DNA of 46,836 bases from assembly GCA_947626025.1 (NCBI GenBank), contig CANQQQ010000010.1, positions 1 through 46,836 on the forward strand, in the 5' to 3' direction. Below, one piece after another: positions 16,988 through 25,883 of this stretch (position 1 is the first letter of the stretch; each line of letters starts with the position of its first letter). Source of the stretch: an uncultured Clostridia bacterium. Lineage in GTDB: Bacteria; Bacillota; Clostridia; TANB77; CAG-508. The position numbers and the translations under genes are program-made. The notes under the pieces were generated by a model. It was not told the DNA's origin. It ran no database searches and saw nothing but the letters and a program-made list of their open reading frames with translations.

Positions 16988-17986
16988 CTACGGAACGGTA
17001 ATATAGACTTTTTTATCTTTAACTAATATTTTTATATTTTTATTTGGCGTTAAATATTTGTTTCCCAAATTCTTTTCACACAATTTTATAATGTCGTCTA
17101 TATGTACTTTCCCTATACCTTGGACGTTTCCTTGAAAAATATTTATGGCATGTAATATTAATCTTTTTTTTATAACTAAATCTTGTTTGTTAAAAGATTT
17201 TAAATCTAAAACTATTTGTTTCCCTACTCTTTCTTCTATTAATATCTCCTCATATTTTTGTTTTGTACAATTATCTAAATATTCATTTTCTTCATCTACA
17301 ATATCTGATAATCTATTTAAGGTCATTATTATATTTGGATTGAATTCTTCTTTTATCATCGGTATTAATAAGTTTCTTATTTTATTTCTTGTATAATCAT
17401 TTTCAAAATTCGTCTTATCTATTCTAGGATTTAAATCATATTCTTCACAATATTTTTCTATTTCTTCTCTTGTTGTATCTATAAGTGGTCTTATATATTT
17501 ATTGTTTCTTACTGGTCTTATTCCTTTAAGTCCAGAAATTCCACATCCTCTCATCATATTCATCATAACCGTTTCAGCATTATCATTTGCTGTATGAGCT
17601 GTAGCAATCTTATTTGATTTTGTTTTTATTAATACTTCTTCAAAAAAATTATATCTAACTTCTCTTCCTGTTTCTTCTGTACCTTTTTTTTCTTCTTTTG
17701 CCTTTTTTTGAATATCAATACTTAAAACATAAATTTGTATATTTTTTTCCTTACAATAATTTACAACAAATTCTTCATCTGCTTTTGCTTCTTCTCTTAT
17801 ATTATGATTAACATGTGCTGCTACTAAATCAAAGCTTATATTTATTGTATTGTCTTTTCTTATTTCATCTAATACATTTATTAATGATATTGAGTCTGGA
17901 CCACCTGATAGTCCAACAACGATTTTATCACCATTTTGTATTAAATTATATCTAGTTATTGTTTCTAAAATATCGTCTTTAAACAT
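16988..17986 (-). CDS. tilS: tRNA(Ile)-lysidine synthase, short form
   Basis: A 332-residue ATP-dependent ligase that modifies C34 of the CAU anticodon of tRNA-Ile so that it reads AUA. The PP-loop S-G-G-P-D-S is at residues 27-32, and the N-terminal synthase domain is complete (G-R-E-V-R-Y, T-A-H-T-A-N-D-N-A-E-T). The protein is shorter than the ~460-residue B. subtilis form and keeps only a remnant of the C-terminal domain; short forms are known in other bacteria. AUA codons are frequent in this genome, so the enzyme should be essential. It lies after dnaB and before ftsH. Confidence 0.94.
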   Translation of the reverse strand: MFKDDILETITRYNLIQNGDKIVVGLSGGPDSISLINVLDEIRKDNTINISFDLVAAHVNHNIREEAKADEEFVVNYCKEKNIQIYVLSIDIQKKAKEEKKGTEETGREVRYNFFEEVLIKTKSNKIATAHTANDNAETVMMNMMRGCGISGLKGIRPVRNNKYIRPLIDTTREEIEKYCEEYDLNPRIDKTNFENDYTRNKIRNLLIPMIKEEFNPNIIMTLNRLSDIVDEENEYLDNCTKQKYEEILIEERVGKQIVLDLKSFNKQDLVIKKRLILHAINIFQGNVQGIGKVHIDDIIKLCEKNLGNKYLTPNKNIKILVKDKKVYITVP

Positions 17987-18000
17987 ATTTCCTCCTAAAA

Positions 18001-18069
18001 TTTTGAGGACAGAATAAAAAAGTTCACAGACATTTTATTTTAGGTGAACCTTCACTCTCGTCCCCAAAA
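18001..18069. other. Imperfect hairpin between dnaB and tilS
   Basis: The outer helix TTTTGAGGAC (18001-18010) pairs with GTCCCCAAAA (18060-18069) with one mismatch. The inner helix GTTCAC (18022-18027) pairs with GTGAAC (18044-18049). Large unpaired segments lie between them. On the minus strand it follows the dnaB stop almost directly and ends just before the tilS ribosome binding site TAGGAGG. It lacks a T-tract. Confidence 0.5.
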
Positions 18070-18074
18070 GTTAT

Positions 18075-19415
18075 TTAATATTCTTCATCTCGATATTTTT
18101 CTAGATTTGCAAATTTTGTATAATTTGACATCCAACGTAACTGTGCTGTACCTATTGATCCGCTTCTATTCTTAGCTATTATTACTTCTGTTATATCTTT
18201 GTTTGGACTTTCCTCATTATAGTAATCATCTCTATATAAAAACATGACAATGTCGGCATCTTGTTCAATTGAACCAGATTCACGTAGGTCTGATAACATC
18301 GGTTTATGCTCTGTACGTTTTTCTGATGCTCTTGATAATTGTGCTAAAGCTATTACTGGTATATTTAAATCTTTTGCTAATATTTTTAAAGAACGGCTTA
18401 TTTCTGAAATCTCATTTTCACGGCTTCCATTTTTTCTACTTCCTGATCCTTGTATTAATTGTAAATAATCTATTATAATTAGTCCTATATTCTTTTCTAA
18501 CTTTAGTTTCATTGCCTTTGATCTTATTTCTGTCATTGTTATACCTGCTTTATCGTCTATGTACATTTCAGCCTCTGATAATGGTCCTAAAGCATCTACA
18601 ATTTTTACCCAGTCATTTTCATCTAATTTACCTGTTCTTAGCTTATTACTGTCTACCTGTGCTTCACTAGATAAAACTCTACTTACTAATTGCTCCTTGG
18701 ACATTTCAAGACTAAATATTAATACAGGTATATTAGCTTTTGCTACATTTGTTGCAATATTTAATGCAAAAGCAGTTTTTCCCATAGCTGGTCTTGCCGC
18801 TAATATAATTAGTTCTGAATTATGAAATCCTGACGTTCTTAAATCTAAGTCAGCAAATCCTGTTGGTACACCTGTAATTCCCTCTTTTTGATTATATAAT
18901 CTTTCCAATTGTGCAAATGAATCTACCAATACATCCTTTATTGCTACATAACCTGTTTGATTTCTGTTTTGCATAAGATCAAAAATTTTTTTCTCTGCTT
19001 TATCCATAACAGAATCTACTTCTTGAGTTTCATCATATCCTAATGTTATCAATTCATTTGAAGTTTTTATCAATGCTCTTAGCATTGATTTCTCTTCTAC
19101 TATTTTTATGTATTTATCTACATTCGCTGTTGTAGGTACCTTTTCTGGTAAATCCGCCAAATATTCTATTCCTCCAACAACATCAAATTTTCCAATAGAT
19201 AATAATTCATCTTTTACAGTTATTATATCTATCGGCTCTCCTCTACTATATAGATTTATCATTGCTTCAAATATTGCTTTATTATCTTCTCTATAAAAAT
19301 CATTTTCGCTTAATATTTCTGTTGCAGAACTTACAGCATCTTTATCTGTTAGCATACTTCCTAGTACAGCTTGTTCTGCTTCTACATCATTTGGTGGAAT
19401 TCTTGATACTGGCAT
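18075..19415 (-). CDS. dnaB: Replicative DNA helicase DnaB (DnaC in Bacillus)
   Basis: A 446-residue hexameric 5'-3' helicase of the replication fork. The N-terminal domain (E-A-E-Q-A-V-L-G-S-M-L) binds primase; a linker and a RecA-like C-terminal domain follow, with Walker A R-P-A-M-G-K-T-A-F-A near residue 210 and L-I-I-I-D-Y-L-Q-L Walker B. GAGAGGTAG precedes the ATG. It is the third gene of the conserved gdpP-rplI-dnaB order. No intein is present. Confidence 0.97.
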   Translation of the reverse strand: MPVSRIPPNDVEAEQAVLGSMLTDKDAVSSATEILSENDFYREDNKAIFEAMINLYSRGEPIDIITVKDELLSIGKFDVVGGIEYLADLPEKVPTTANVDKYIKIVEEKSMLRALIKTSNELITLGYDETQEVDSVMDKAEKKIFDLMQNRNQTGYVAIKDVLVDSFAQLERLYNQKEGITGVPTGFADLDLRTSGFHNSELIILAARPAMGKTAFALNIATNVAKANIPVLIFSLEMSKEQLVSRVLSSEAQVDSNKLRTGKLDENDWVKIVDALGPLSEAEMYIDDKAGITMTEIRSKAMKLKLEKNIGLIIIDYLQLIQGSGSRKNGSRENEISEISRSLKILAKDLNIPVIALAQLSRASEKRTEHKPMLSDLRESGSIEQDADIVMFLYRDDYYNEESPNKDITEVIIAKNRSGSIGTAQLRWMSNYTKFANLEKYRDEEY

Positions 19416-19469
19416 TTTTTTCTACCTCTCTTTTTATTTAGTATCTATATTTTGCAATTTCTCTGGAGA

Positions 19470-19492
19470 ATGAAAGATTATTGATCTTTCAT
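19470..19492. terminator. Hairpin between rplI and dnaB
   Basis: ATGAAAGAT/ATCTTTCAT with a five-base loop. On the minus strand only a modest T-rich stretch follows, so it may be an attenuator or processing site rather than a full stop for the operon. Confidence 0.45.
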
Positions 19493-19535
19493 ATAATTTT
19501 TAAATTGAACTGAATAATCTTATGAACTATTTAAA

Positions 19536-19979
19536 CTACTCAGTTACAGATACAGTTAATTTTCCAACTACACCTTCAAATAATTTTACATCAATTATAT
19601 ATGTTCCTAATGCCTTAATTTGCTCTGGCATTATTATTTTCTTTTTATCTATTTTTATTTTATATTGCTTTTCTAAATTCTCTGCAATCTCTTTTGACGT
19701 AATACTGCCGAAAGTTCTACCATTTTCTCCTGCCTTAGTTGTTATTTTTAGCACTATTGTCTTCATCCTTTCTTGTGTTTTTTTGGCTTCTTCACATTCT
19801 AAATCTCTTTTATGCTTTTCTGATGCTTTTTTTGCATTTAATATATTCATGTTTTGATTATCTGCTGGTACAGCTAAATTCTTAGGAAATAAAAAATTTC
19901 TTGCATATCCATCACTTGCATTTATTATTTCATTCTTTTTTCCAACACCTTTTATATCAGCATTTAATATGACTTTCAT
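19536..19979 (-). CDS. rplI: 50S ribosomal protein bL9
   Basis: A 147-residue bL9 with the diagnostic start M-K-V-I-L-N-A-D-I-K-G-V-G-K-K and the N-F-L-F-P-K-N-L-A motif. A long connecting helix and the C-terminal domain follow. It binds 23S rRNA near the L1 stalk. The start at 19979 has AAAGGAG upstream; the longer reading from 20021 is rejected. It lies between gdpP and dnaB. Confidence 0.97.
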   Translation of the reverse strand: MKVILNADIKGVGKKNEIINASDGYARNFLFPKNLAVPADNQNMNILNAKKASEKHKRDLECEEAKKTQERMKTIVLKITTKAGENGRTFGSITSKEIAENLEKQYKIKIDKKKIIMPEQIKALGTYIIDVKLFEGVVGKLTVSVTE

Positions 19980-20021
19980 ATAATTTCTCCTTTCATTATA
20001 TAAGTAGTTTCTTTGAAACAT

Positions 20022-20040
20022 GGACGACCATTGGTCGCCC
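20022..20040. other. Small GC-rich hairpin ahead of rplI
   Basis: GGACGACC (20022-20029) pairs with GGTCGCCC (20033-20040), including one G-T pair. It lies between gdpP and rplI, 43 bp upstream of the rplI start. It stands out as GC-rich in an AT-rich gap. It may be an mRNA stability or autoregulation element. Confidence 0.4.
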
Positions 20041-20072
20041 TTATATGTTTTAATTCTAATACTTTTTTATAA

Positions 20073-22082
20073 CTAATTAGTTCCTTCTGCAAAATATTCA
20101 TCTATTTTCTCAAGTAAGATTTTCTTTGCTTCTTCTAATGTAACATTCTCTAATTGTGCACCTGCGACACCAATATGTCCTCCGCCACCTAATTTTTCTA
20201 ATATTAATTGAACATTAATATCTCCTATTGAACGTCCACTAATAAATACTTTACCTTTTTGAATTCCTAATACAAATGATGCTGTAATATTGTTTATTGT
20301 TAATAGTTCGTCTGCAGATTTAGCGCAGATTAGATTAGCATTATCTCCAACTATATTGTACATTGAAATTCCTATAGTATCTCTTACTATTTCAGCATTT
20401 TTTACAATATCAGCAATTAAATTATAGCTTTCTAAATCACTCTGGAACCATTTTTTTACTTTTAAAATATCTACATTATTTTTTCTCAAATATGCTGCTG
20501 CTTCAAATGTTCTTACTCCAGTCTTAAAAGTAAAGTTCTTAGTATCTACCATTATTCCACCATATAAGCTTTCTGCTTCAAAAGTAGTAAGATTTGTTTC
20601 TTCAGATGTATATTGTAATAACTCTGTTACTAATTCAGATGCAGAAGATGCATACACTTCGTGGAAACTTAAAGTCGCATTTTCTATATAATCCGTACTT
20701 CTTCTATGATGATCTATTACAACAATTTTATTTGTTTTATCTAATAATTCTGGAACTTCAACATAATTTTTCTTATTAGTATCGACAACAACCAATAATG
20801 TATCTTCTGTAATCTCTGCTATTGCTTGTGTCTTGTCAATTATAGCATTATTGTATTCTTCTTCTTTCTTAACTTCTTCCATAAAATCTTGTAATGTTAA
20901 TCCATAGTTACTATTTACTATTTTAGCTGTTTTCCCTATACTTTTTGCAAATTTATATATTCCTATGCTTGAGCCTATTGAATCTATATCTCCATTTGCA
21001 TGTCCCATTACTATTATATTATCTGACTCCAACATAAGATCCTCTAAAGCATGTGCAACCATTCTCGCTTTAACTTTTGATCTTTTCTCTACTTCAACAC
21101 TTCTACCACCAAAGAAACTATATTTTTCGTCAGTTCTAATTACAGCTTGATCTCCACCTCTTCCAAGTGCTATATCTAAAGTTGCTAATGCTGTTTTATA
21201 TTTTTCATAATTGTTTTTTCCATCCCCAGATATTGCTATACTTAAAGTTATTTGTAGAGGTCCGTTAATTTCAATGTCTTTTGCAGTGTCTAAGATATCG
21301 AATTTATTTTCTTTTATTTTTTCTAAATATTTTTGCTCAAATACAAGTACATAATCAGCGCTATCGCTTTTTATTACAACTCCTTTTGTATCTTCTGCCC
21401 ATTTGTATATACTTCTCTCTAATTTTGCTAATATTTGTGGCTTTTCTTCTGTTGATATGGCTTTCATTGTTTCTTCATAATTATCTATAGATATAATTCC
21501 AATACATGATTTTGATCCTTCATATTTTTTATTAATCTTAATAGCTTCCGTATTATCAATAAAATACAATTCTACCATGTATTCAGTTCTTTTCTTAATG
21601 CCTTTTTGCTTTTTTCTTAAACATGCCCCAACTATTTTATAATCTCTCTTTCCAATTTTTATCTGCATGTCTATTGAAGTTTCTAATCCTTTTGTTTCTA
21701 TTTCTGTCTTTATTTCTTTAACTAAATTATCTAATATATTCTTAATATCTACATTTCCAAATTCATTCACAAAGCTTATACTCTTCCAAACTATATTTCC
21801 ATCTGTTTCTACAATTGCTAGTGGGAATGGTGAATTGACTAAAGCATTTCTTGCCGTTGAGTCTATACTAAAAGTTAATTCCTCTATATGTTGCGTTATT
21901 TCTGTAGTCTTTTTGTTATCAGTCCAATATGTATATATCATTATTAATGAAAAAACTATTATTGATGGTATTATGAAGTATATATTTTGAATACACAATA
22001 TAATAAGTATGATTGCTATAATTGCTAGATATATTTTGTTTTTTACCAAAATATTCTCTATTGTTCTTTTATTATTGGGCAT
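20073..22082 (-). CDS. gdpP: Cyclic-di-AMP phosphodiesterase GdpP
   Basis: A 669-residue membrane enzyme that hydrolyses the second messenger c-di-AMP, which controls potassium and cell-wall homeostasis. There are two N-terminal transmembrane helices (about 17-50). A PAS-like domain and a degenerate GGDEF domain follow. The DHH domain has G-H-A-N-G-D-I-D-S-I-G and V-I-D-H-H-R-R metal motifs, and the DHHA1 domain ends in G-G-G-H-I-G-V-A-G-A. GGAGG precedes the ATG. The canonical -35/-10 pair at 22107-22135 drives the gdpP-rplI-dnaB unit. Confidence 0.95.
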   Translation of the reverse strand: MPNNKRTIENILVKNKIYLAIIAIILIILCIQNIYFIIPSIIVFSLIMIYTYWTDNKKTTEITQHIEELTFSIDSTARNALVNSPFPLAIVETDGNIVWKSISFVNEFGNVDIKNILDNLVKEIKTEIETKGLETSIDMQIKIGKRDYKIVGACLRKKQKGIKKRTEYMVELYFIDNTEAIKINKKYEGSKSCIGIISIDNYEETMKAISTEEKPQILAKLERSIYKWAEDTKGVVIKSDSADYVLVFEQKYLEKIKENKFDILDTAKDIEINGPLQITLSIAISGDGKNNYEKYKTALATLDIALGRGGDQAVIRTDEKYSFFGGRSVEVEKRSKVKARMVAHALEDLMLESDNIIVMGHANGDIDSIGSSIGIYKFAKSIGKTAKIVNSNYGLTLQDFMEEVKKEEEYNNAIIDKTQAIAEITEDTLLVVVDTNKKNYVEVPELLDKTNKIVVIDHHRRSTDYIENATLSFHEVYASSASELVTELLQYTSEETNLTTFEAESLYGGIMVDTKNFTFKTGVRTFEAAAYLRKNNVDILKVKKWFQSDLESYNLIADIVKNAEIVRDTIGISMYNIVGDNANLICAKSADELLTINNITASFVLGIQKGKVFISGRSIGDINVQLILEKLGGGGHIGVAGAQLENVTLEEAKKILLEKIDEYFAEGTN

Positions 22083-22106
22083 AAAATCCTCCTTTATAAT
22101 ATAAGT

Positions 22107-22135
22107 ATTTTACACCAATATATGGTATTTGTCAA
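22107..22135 (-). promoter_or_regulatory. Sigma-A promoter of gdpP
   Basis: Read on the minus strand: TTGACA (22130-22135), 17-bp spacer, TAAAAT (22107-22112). Confidence 0.85.
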
Positions 22136-22167
22136 ACCGCTAAGAGTTTATGATGTTACAATTTTTA

Positions 22168-22243
22168 AGAATTCTAGACAATGGGATAAGATCTATCATT
22201 ACTTTCTCTTTAAGTAAAGTCTCAATCCCACGGTCTAAGAATT
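22168..22243. other. Long imperfect hairpin upstream of gdpP
   Basis: AATTCTAGAC plus TGGGAT (22170-22187) pair with ATCCCA plus GTCTAAGAATT (22225-22243) with one bulge and a 2-base internal loop. Further A/T pairs (ACTTT/AAGT) extend it. It lies upstream of the gdpP promoter and downstream of the CotF-like pair, so it could end that transcript, but it lacks a clear T-tract. Confidence 0.5.
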
Positions 22244-22321
22244 ATTTCTAATAATCTGTGAAACATTGTTTAACAATCGTTCATTATCAACCAATATTAT
22301 ACCTTTTCTAAATGTGAAACA

Positions 22322-22567
22322 TTATTGTCCTAATTCATTTTTTACTTGTGTTATTTCTTGTTGTGTTGCTTGTTCTGCTGGTTTATAATATCCTTTGTTT
22401 TGTGCTATTTTATATAGTTCATATTGAAAGCTTTCACAGTTATTTCTAATTTGTTGCATAGTACTTCTTAATTGCATATTATCAGTTTCAGTTATTACTC
22501 CTTCATATGTTGTTAACTCTGATTTAGTTCCAGTTAAAATGTCATTTACCATTGTTTTCTCATCCAT
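22322..22567 (-). CDS. CotF-like spore coat protein
   Basis: An 81-residue helical protein, D-E-K-T-M-V-N-D-I-L-T-G-T-K-S-E-L-T-T-Y onwards. It matches the pattern of the coat F (CotF) family: a short two-helix ferritin-like half rich in Gln/Asn. Ribosome binding site AAGGAGG precedes the ATG. Its stop is 14 bp after nothing else; it is the second gene of a pair with the gene at 22582, 14 bp apart. Such paired short halves are common in Clostridia and are expected in the spore coat. This supports a spore-forming host. Confidence 0.82.
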   Translation of the reverse strand: MDEKTMVNDILTGTKSELTTYEGVITETDNMQLRSTMQQIRNNCESFQYELYKIAQNKGYYKPAEQATQQEITQVKNELGQ

Positions 22568-22581
22568 TTAAAATATCCTCC

Positions 22582-22770
22582 TTAATTATTTAAAAATGTC
22601 ATCAATTTTTGCTTTGTATTTAAAGCATCTTGTGCTGATTTTGTAAAAATCTGCTTAATTTGTGGATCTACAGCTTGTGTTGCATATGTGTTTAGTTTTT
22701 GGTATGTTGTCTCATGTGCTCCAATTAAATGTCTTAAATTTTGAAGTTCGATTTGACTCAAATTTGCCAT
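22582..22770 (-). CDS. Short CotF-like coat protein (partner)
   Basis: A 62-residue protein, A-N-L-S-Q-I-E-L-Q-N-L-R-H-L-I-G-A-H-E-T, containing the family's L-R-H-L-I-x-x-H-x-x-T motif and ending K-Q-K-L-M-T-F-L-N-N. The start at 22770 is chosen for AGAAAGGAATTG upstream; the TTG reading from 22779 is less likely. It is the first gene of the two-gene coat operon. Sigma-E/K promoters would be expected but I cannot identify one with confidence. Confidence 0.8.
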   Translation of the reverse strand: MANLSQIELQNLRHLIGAHETTYQKLNTYATQAVDPQIKQIFTKSAQDALNTKQKLMTFLNN

Positions 22771-22867
22771 CTCTATCAATTCCTTTCTTTTTATTTTCTG
22801 TTTAGTATTTGCTATTTTTAAATTTTTATACGTTTATATATTTGAAAATAATTTTATAATATATCAC

Positions 22868-22894
22868 AAGGGGATAACAATATGTTATCCCCTT
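22868..22894 (-). terminator. Terminator downstream of pcrA
   Basis: AAGGGGATAAC (22868-22878) pairs with GTTATCCCCTT (22884-22894). It lies 35 bp past the pcrA stop on the minus strand, with only a short T-rich tail. Confidence 0.65.
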
Positions 22895-22928
22895 ACTAAT
22901 ATTCATTATTTCTTTTTCCTTATTTTAA

Positions 22929-25229
22929 TTATAAAATTTCTAATCCTGCATATTTAGCCATTAATCTTTTATGCCCAGCTTTCTCAAATTGTATGTCTAC
23001 TTTATAATCGTCTCCTTCTTGTTCTATATAATTTATTGTTCCTTCTCCAAATTTTTTATGATATACCCTTGCACCTGGTTTATACTTTGATACATCTATA
23101 CTTGTAGAAGATTCTTTTTTATTTAGATTGTTTAAAAAGCTTTCTGCACTTCTAAATCCAAAACTTTGACCATTTGAATTGATTTTTACAGTTGAACTGC
23201 TTGACGTTTGTACACTATAAGTTCTAACATTGTTTGCTTTTCTTCCATATTCCCAATTATACCCAATATCGTCTACTTTATTTTCTTGTGATGAATCAAA
23301 GATATCTTCATATCCCTCTAACATATTTTTAGGAATCTCTTTCATAAATCTTGATATCGAATTGCATGACGTAGATCCAAATATTGTTCTTGTTCTTGAA
23401 CATGTTAGAAATAAACGTTCTTTTGCTCTAGTCATCCCTACATAACATAAACGTCTTTCTTCTTCAAGTTCCGCTTCTGCTTGTATTGACTTGTATCCTG
23501 GGAAAATTCCTTCTTCCATTCCGACTAAGAACACTACTGGAAACTCTAGCCCTTTAGCACTATGTAAAGTCATCAATGTAACTTTATCTTGATTTTCATC
23601 GACTTCGTCTGCATCTGACGCTAATGTTATTCCCTCTAAAAATTCTGCAAGCGTATTATCAGCTGACTCTTTCTCAAATTCCATAGCAACAGTTAATAAT
23701 TCGTCTAAGTTCTCTATTCTTGACTGTGATTCTATTGTTTTTTCATTTTTTAGTGTTTGTAAATATCCTGTTACATTTAACATTAATTTTATAAGTTCTG
23801 AAATAAGTAGTCCATCTTTTTTAACAATTAAACTTTCTATTTGTTGCACAAAATCCCTAGAATTTGCATAAACTCTATTTAAACCATATTCTTCCGAATT
23901 TTTAATTATTTCATACATTGACTTTCCCGTTTGTTCTGAAAGTTCTTGTACTTTATCTAAACTTGTTTTTCCAATACCCCTTTTAGGCTCATTTATTATT
24001 CTTTTTAAACTCATATTATCATTTTGATTATGTATAAGCCTTAAATACGCTATTGCATCTTTGATTTCTTTTCTTTCATAGAATTTAAGTCCTCCTATGA
24101 TTTTATATGGTATGCCTTCTCGATTTAAGATTTCCTCTATACTACGTGATTGTGCATTCATTCTATATAGTATGGTAAAATCCGAATATTTAAATTTATC
24201 TTGGTACTGTAAATGCTCAATTTGATTTACAATGTATCTTGCTTCATCATACTCATTATCTGCTCTATATCCTGTAACTAATGTTCCTTCCTCATTTTCA
24301 GTCCATAATTCTTTTTTATATTTTGTTGGGTTATTTTTTATAACTGCATTTGCAACATTTAATATACTTTTGGTACATCTGTAATTTTGCTCTAATTTTA
24401 TAATTTTAGTTCCTAAAAAGTCTTTTTCAAAATTTAGAATATTTGATATATCCGCACCTCTAAAAGAGTATATTCCTTGATCATTATCTCCAACAACAGT
24501 AATATTCCCATGAGTTGCTGCAAGTAGTGTTATTAAAGTAAATTGTGCTTTATTTGTATCTTGATATTCATCTACTAATATGTATTTGAATTTATTTGCA
24601 TAATATTCTAATACCTCTGGCTCTTGCATAAGTATTTTTATTGTTAGATTTATAATATCATCAAAATCTAAAGCATTATTTTCTTTTAATCTTTTTTGAT
24701 ATAACTCATATATGTGTGATATTGTTTCTTTTCTAAAATCACCAATTGTTCTGCTTGCATAGTCATCTGGTTCTAACATCTCATTTTTAGCATTACTTAT
24801 TTCGTACATTACACTTCTATCATTAAATAACTTATCATCAATATTTAAGTATTTTAAGCAGTCCTTTACTAAGCTTTTCTGGTCTGAAGTATCTAATATT
24901 GTAAATGAGGTATCGTATCCTATTCTATCTATAAATTTTCTTAATATTTTTACACAAATAGAATGAAAAGTACCTATCCATATATCATTTGACGTATTTC
25001 CTATTAAATTTTCTGTTCTTACTTTCATTTCATTAGCTGCCTTATTTGTAAATGTTATAGCTAATATATTCCATGGCAAAACATTTTTTTCTTTTATCAA
25101 ATATGCTATTTTATGTGTTAATACCTTTGTCTTACCACTTCCCGCACCTGCAATTATTAAACATGGTCCTTCTGTAGTAAGTACTGCTTCTTTTTGTTTA
25201 TCATTTAATTCATCTATTATATCGCTCAT
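22929..25229 (-). CDS. pcrA: ATP-dependent DNA helicase PcrA/UvrD
   Basis: A 766-residue SF1A 3'-5' helicase for repair, replication restart and rolling-circle replication. Walker A A-G-A-G-S-G-K-T is at 27-34, with A-I-T-F-T-N-K-A-A-N-E-M (motif Ia), D-E-Y-Q-D-T-N (Walker B), G-D-N-D-Q-G-I-Y-S-F-R-G-A and late V-T-L-M-T-L-H-S-A-K-G-L-E. The C-terminal Tudor-like RNA-polymerase-binding segment, G-A-R-V-Y-H-K-K-F-G-E-G-T, is present. Start 25229 is preferred over the TTG/ATG codons at 25250/25241 because AAAGGAATGAG lies upstream. A strong promoter is at 25310-25338. Confidence 0.95.
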   Translation of the reverse strand: MSDIIDELNDKQKEAVLTTEGPCLIIAGAGSGKTKVLTHKIAYLIKEKNVLPWNILAITFTNKAANEMKVRTENLIGNTSNDIWIGTFHSICVKILRKFIDRIGYDTSFTILDTSDQKSLVKDCLKYLNIDDKLFNDRSVMYEISNAKNEMLEPDDYASRTIGDFRKETISHIYELYQKRLKENNALDFDDIINLTIKILMQEPEVLEYYANKFKYILVDEYQDTNKAQFTLITLLAATHGNITVVGDNDQGIYSFRGADISNILNFEKDFLGTKIIKLEQNYRCTKSILNVANAVIKNNPTKYKKELWTENEEGTLVTGYRADNEYDEARYIVNQIEHLQYQDKFKYSDFTILYRMNAQSRSIEEILNREGIPYKIIGGLKFYERKEIKDAIAYLRLIHNQNDNMSLKRIINEPKRGIGKTSLDKVQELSEQTGKSMYEIIKNSEEYGLNRVYANSRDFVQQIESLIVKKDGLLISELIKLMLNVTGYLQTLKNEKTIESQSRIENLDELLTVAMEFEKESADNTLAEFLEGITLASDADEVDENQDKVTLMTLHSAKGLEFPVVFLVGMEEGIFPGYKSIQAEAELEEERRLCYVGMTRAKERLFLTCSRTRTIFGSTSCNSISRFMKEIPKNMLEGYEDIFDSSQENKVDDIGYNWEYGRKANNVRTYSVQTSSSSTVKINSNGQSFGFRSAESFLNNLNKKESSTSIDVSKYKPGARVYHKKFGEGTINYIEQEGDDYKVDIQFEKAGHKRLMAKYAGLEIL

Positions 25230-25309
25230 ATCTAATCTCATTCCTTTCAAAGACGCGAAAAAATTTGTTACTGATTGTTTTTTATTTTCTTTAGTAATTT
25301 AGTTATTTT

Positions 25310-25338
25310 AGTATATTTTATCCCTCGAATTTTGTCAA
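25310..25338 (-). promoter_or_regulatory. Sigma-A promoter of pcrA
   Basis: Read on the minus strand: TTGACA (25333-25338), 17-bp spacer, TATACT (25310-25315). Confidence 0.85.
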
Positions 25339-25370
25339 TAGTAATATATAAACTATATATAAAGGGAAAG

Positions 25371-25396
25371 AAGTAAGCAATTACAATTGCTTACTT
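25371..25396 (-). terminator. Terminator of the orphan gene at 25434
   Basis: AAGTAAGCAAT and its complement form an 11-bp stem with a four-base loop. It lies 38 bp after the stop and just before the pcrA promoter. Confidence 0.8.
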
Positions 25397-25433
25397 CATC
25401 CTTTTTTGAACTATCATACTTTCACCAGCTTTT

Positions 25434-25763
25434 TCATTGCGCGAGTTCCACAACGAACTTATCAATTTCACGTATTTCCTTAAGTCCAAGTAATTTGAAT
25501 TCCAAAGTTTCGATTTCTAATAATCTTAAGTAACCGGAACCTTCATCGTCCGAATAACGTATCACAGCCGCATCATGACTTTCGCTCCTTGGAATTTTTA
25601 TCCAATTTGTGCCATCCTGCTCATCTGTGCCATGTTCGTACCATAACCTTAAGGTGTTAATTAATCTCTTGTGTAGGAACCCCCATTTGGAATCCCCCCG
25701 TTCGCTGAATTTCTTCAGTTGGTCTAATAGCTCATCACTATTCTTGGCTTTGACAATCGTCAT
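25434..25763 (-). CDS. GC-richer orphan protein of unknown function
   Basis: A 109-residue soluble protein, T-I-V-K-A-K-N-S-D-E-L-L-D-Q-L-K-K-F onwards, with W-G-F-L-H-K-R-L and W-I-K-I-P-R-S-E-S-H-D-A segments. A textbook AAAGGAGG eight bases before the ATG fixes the start; the 121-residue reading from 25799 would include that site. By hand count about 35-45% of bases in each line are G or C, clearly above the neighbours, and codons such as CGC, CGG, GTC and GCC appear. That suggests recent acquisition. I do not recognise the family. It has its own terminator and sits alone between pcrA and prfA. Confidence 0.75.
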   Translation of the reverse strand: MTIVKAKNSDELLDQLKKFSERGDSKWGFLHKRLINTLRLWYEHGTDEQDGTNWIKIPRSESHDAAVIRYSDDEGSGYLRLLEIETLEFKLLGLKEIREIDKFVVELAQ

Positions 25764-25883
25764 AGTCTTTTCCTCCTTTTGTTTATTGGCAACTGCCATT
25801 TATGAGTATTGCTACTCATTCTTTATACATTATATCATATTTTAAGCAAATAATCAAATATTATATATTTAAAAGTTACATTA

